Shown here: positions 6,781-8,084 of the stretch, piece after piece | How positions within the stretch are numbered: the first letter of the stretch is position 1 | How the letters are laid out: every line of letters begins with the position of its first letter | Assembly: GCA_903854365.1 (NCBI GenBank) | Contig: CAINWE010000315.1 | Coordinates: 1-8,084, forward strand | From: Oligoflexia bacterium | GTDB lineage: Bacteria > Bdellovibrionota > UBA1018 | DNA length: 8,084 nucleotides | Reading direction: 5' to 3' | Notes under the pieces: model-generated | Told to the model about the DNA's origin: nothing | The model's input: the letters and a program-made list of their open reading frames with translations, nothing else | Database searches by the model: none | Position numbers and translations under genes: made by a program

Positions 6781-6786
6781 AAAATT

Positions 6787-6792
6787 AAGGGG
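6787..6792 (+). promoter_or_regulatory. Shine-Dalgarno deciding a TTG start
   Basis: AAGGGG stands six bases before TTG 6799. An in-frame TGA at 6793-6795 excludes any earlier start, so the TTG is the natural choice. Confidence 0.6.
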
Positions 6793-6798
6793 TGAACT

Positions 6799-7341
6799 TT
6801 GTATCGACCTTCCTTGTTCTATTTCATTTTGTCTTTGCTGCTTATGGGATGCGGAAAAAGTGAGGATCCCCCGGTGCAGGGCCCTGATTCGATACTGGGT
6901 GCTAAAAAATACGGGATGACTCAAACTGACGTCGAGACTGCCGAAGTCGCACCCAAAATCGAAGTTGAAAAAAGCGGTTCGGACGCATCCGCGGAGGTGC
7001 CGACTCTAAAAATTGCGGGAGGTCTGATCTGGAGCGATGTCTCTACAGGACGTATGAGCCTTGAAGAGGCTGAGGCATTTTGTGAATTAAAGGGAAAGAA
7101 TTGGCGATTGCCTACTGAAGCAGATTACCGCAAGATTTTAGAGGAGTTGAAACTCAAGCATGCTGAGGGTGACGCCCGGCGTGTATTTTTCGATCAGAGT
7201 GAACTTACATTTTGGACAGCTACCCGAGCTGACCTATCCATGAACAGAAAGTATTTTAAAATATTTTTCAGTAGTAGACCGAGTTTTCCCTGTAGATCGA
7301 TCGATGACTTACATCACGTCCGCTGCTGTTACTCCCCTTAA
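6799..7341 (+). CDS. Predicted lipoprotein with a DUF1566 (Lcl C-terminal)-like domain
   Basis: A 180-residue envelope protein of unknown function. Residues 1-17 form a type II signal peptide (YRPSLFYFILSLLLMG) with lipidation at Cys18. A polar, acidic linker rich in Glu, Val, Ser and Ala covers about 20-68. The domain runs from about 72 to 177. It has the usual DUF1566 landmarks: GGLIWSD (74-80), SLEEAEAFCELKGKNWRLPT (87-106), a TFWTAT strand (137-142) and the terminal HHVRCC (172-177). The WRLPT signature is the clearest. Such domains are often found in surface or exported proteins of Deltaproteobacteria-like groups, but no enzymatic role is established. Cys95, Cys165, Cys176 and Cys177 could form disulfides. 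The start is TTG, supported by AAGGGG six bases upstream and an in-frame stop just before it. The gene stands alone, behind the transposase and convergent with the oxygenase gene. Confidence 0.8.
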   Translation: MYRPSLFYFILSLLLMGCGKSEDPPVQGPDSILGAKKYGMTQTDVETAEVAPKIEVEKSGSDASAEVPTLKIAGGLIWSDVSTGRMSLEEAEAFCELKGKNWRLPTEADYRKILEELKLKHAEGDARRVFFDQSELTFWTATRADLSMNRKYFKIFFSSRPSFPCRSIDDLHHVRCCYSP

Positions 7342-7346
7342 GAAGA

Positions 7347-7407
7347 AGTGGTGCTCCGTCCCTAAGGTTTTACTGTAAGGAGTGGTGCTCCGTCCCTAAG
7401 GTTTTAC
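7347..7407. repeat. Two perfect 27-nt direct repeats between convergent genes
   Basis: Identical 27-base copies occupy 7347-7373 and 7381-7407, separated by seven bases (period 34). Each contains CTCCGTCCC (7354-7362 and 7388-7396), the complement of GGGACGGAG, and the palindrome CCTAAGG. The second copy can fold a short GGAG-TGGTG-CTCC stem (7379-7391). The repeats begin six bases after the lipoprotein gene's stop and end 33 bases before the oxygenase gene's stop. There is no run of T behind a strong stem, so they do not look like ordinary terminators. There are only two units, and no CRISPR spacers. Confidence 0.85.
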
Positions 7408-7440
7408 CTAAGAGTTTCTAATCCCCAATTTTCTCTTGCC

Positions 7441-8070
7441 TCAATTAAGCACGTCACAGGGGTGATTATACAAGTCTTCTTTTCTGAAGCGGATATCAAA
7501 TCCGAAAGTAATCCGCGGTTTAGGTTGACGGTACCGGACAATCGCATGGAGCATAGTAGCTGGGAATATTACTAATTCCCCGATTTTTGGGGTGATCGTG
7601 AGAAAGGCTTTTTCCGTTGCATTGTTCCAAAATCGTGTTCCACCCCTGATGGGAGTATAGTCGCCTGCGGCGTAATAGACCGCTGCCAAGTTAAATGCAT
7701 TTGAGTGGTGCCTGTGAGGCGGTACTAGCCCGTCAAATCTACTCATGATGTTTACCCATCCAGTGCAATAATTTGGTTTTTTGCAACGATATTGTTCCTG
7801 AAGTTCCTCAGTGTAGTGATCAACGGCAACTATCAATATTTCTTTTAATCTGCGCATTTCTTTAGGGTTAGTCAGAAATAAGTTCTCAGTATTCCAGGTA
7901 GTAAAATTGCAGGGTTTTGAACTCCCTTCAGTTAGGGACGCGTGCTTCTTAAGGGCCCATGCGCTGAGCTGATCATTCATTTCGATGGATGTCTTGGTGT
8001 CGAAGAGGGCGACAGAGTTTTTAATAAATTTAAGTAAAAAATTTTTATGCTGCTTTTTCAATTTTGCCAT
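7441..8070 (-). CDS. Putative 2OG-Fe(II) oxygenase (PF13759/TIGR02466-like)
   Basis: A 209-residue cytoplasmic protein predicted to use iron and 2-oxoglutarate to oxidise an unknown substrate. The family pattern is visible: TTWNTENLFLTN (57-68); GWVNIMSRFDG (104-114); a histidine cluster PPHRHHSN (117-124) followed by AAVYYAAGD (129-137); GGTRFWNN (143-150); PKIGELVIFPATMLHAIV (161-178); and the strand RITFGFDIRF (186-195). His175 would be the distal iron ligand and Arg186 the 2-oxoglutarate anchor. Which of His119, His121 and His122 is the proximal ligand, and which residue takes the usual Asp/Glu place, is not clear. The ATG at 8070 has AGGAG only two bases upstream and AGGGGG further back, so the start is likely but not ideal. 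Hand counting of 7441-8040 gives about 43-44% G+C, lower than the genes to its left, which may mean acquisition. Members of this family also occur in phages. Confidence 0.75.
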   Translation of the reverse strand: MAKLKKQHKNFLLKFIKNSVALFDTKTSIEMNDQLSAWALKKHASLTEGSSKPCNFTTWNTENLFLTNPKEMRRLKEILIVAVDHYTEELQEQYRCKKPNYCTGWVNIMSRFDGLVPPHRHHSNAFNLAAVYYAAGDYTPIRGGTRFWNNATEKAFLTITPKIGELVIFPATMLHAIVRYRQPKPRITFGFDIRFRKEDLYNHPCDVLN

Positions 8071-8084
8071 TTCTCCTACCCCCT

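Noticed and set aside
6577..6924. Minus-strand open frame across the transposase-lipoprotein gap
   Set aside because: It overlaps the end of the transposase and the signal peptide of the lipoprotein, both better supported, and shows no recognisable domain.
7347..7407. Possible minimal CRISPR array
   Set aside because: There are only two repeats with a seven-base interval, far too short for a spacer, and no cas genes nearby.

Overview
The window looks like bacterial chromosome of mixed core and accessory character, with roughly balanced base composition (near 50% G+C by eye). The best lineage hint is the Y1 transposase at 5913-6632. Its lineage-typical segment (SGKVANERPKTSLI... HFYIEANPVRAG) resembles, from memory, transposases common in Bdellovibrio and its relatives. 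A secreted matrixin-type metalloprotease lipoprotein and a short-tailed lipoprotein fit a predatory or otherwise exoenzyme-rich Gram-negative bacterium. Bdellovibrionota is therefore an inference, not something the sequence proves.

Left part (1-2495): an RNA-modification cluster. A probable upstream gene ends at 64. It is followed by an RluA-family pseudouridine synthase (78-734), which overlaps by 8 bp an RlmI-like class I SAM-dependent rRNA methyltransferase (727-1731). Converging on them is a second RluA-family synthase on the minus strand (1796-2495). Its reading frame is broken once, at a run of five C (2058-2062 on the plus strand). Removing one base restores a full-length protein with all family motifs.

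Middle part (2529-5797): upstream of the broken synthase and on the same strand is a lipoprotein with a complete matrixin zinc site and Met-turn (2529-3314). It is divergent from comEC (3662-5797), the inner-membrane DNA-uptake channel with a C-terminal metallo-beta-lactamase-like domain. The 347-bp gap between them carries a very G-rich block with a 22-nt imperfect repeat.

Right part (5798-8070): a single-strand (Y1, HUH) transposase of the REP-associated (RAYT) type sits behind a REP-like hairpin. Then come a small DUF1566-like lipoprotein with a TTG start (6799-7341), two perfect 27-nt direct repeats (7347-7407), and a convergent, more A+T-rich 2OG-Fe(II) oxygenase-like gene (7441-8070).

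The most interesting signal is a 9-mer, GGGACGGAG, which occurs five times in 8 kb. Four copies are intergenic: one in the G-rich block, one directly in front of the transposase, and two in the direct repeats. I suggest, as inference, that this is a dispersed repeat family linked to the resident RAYT.
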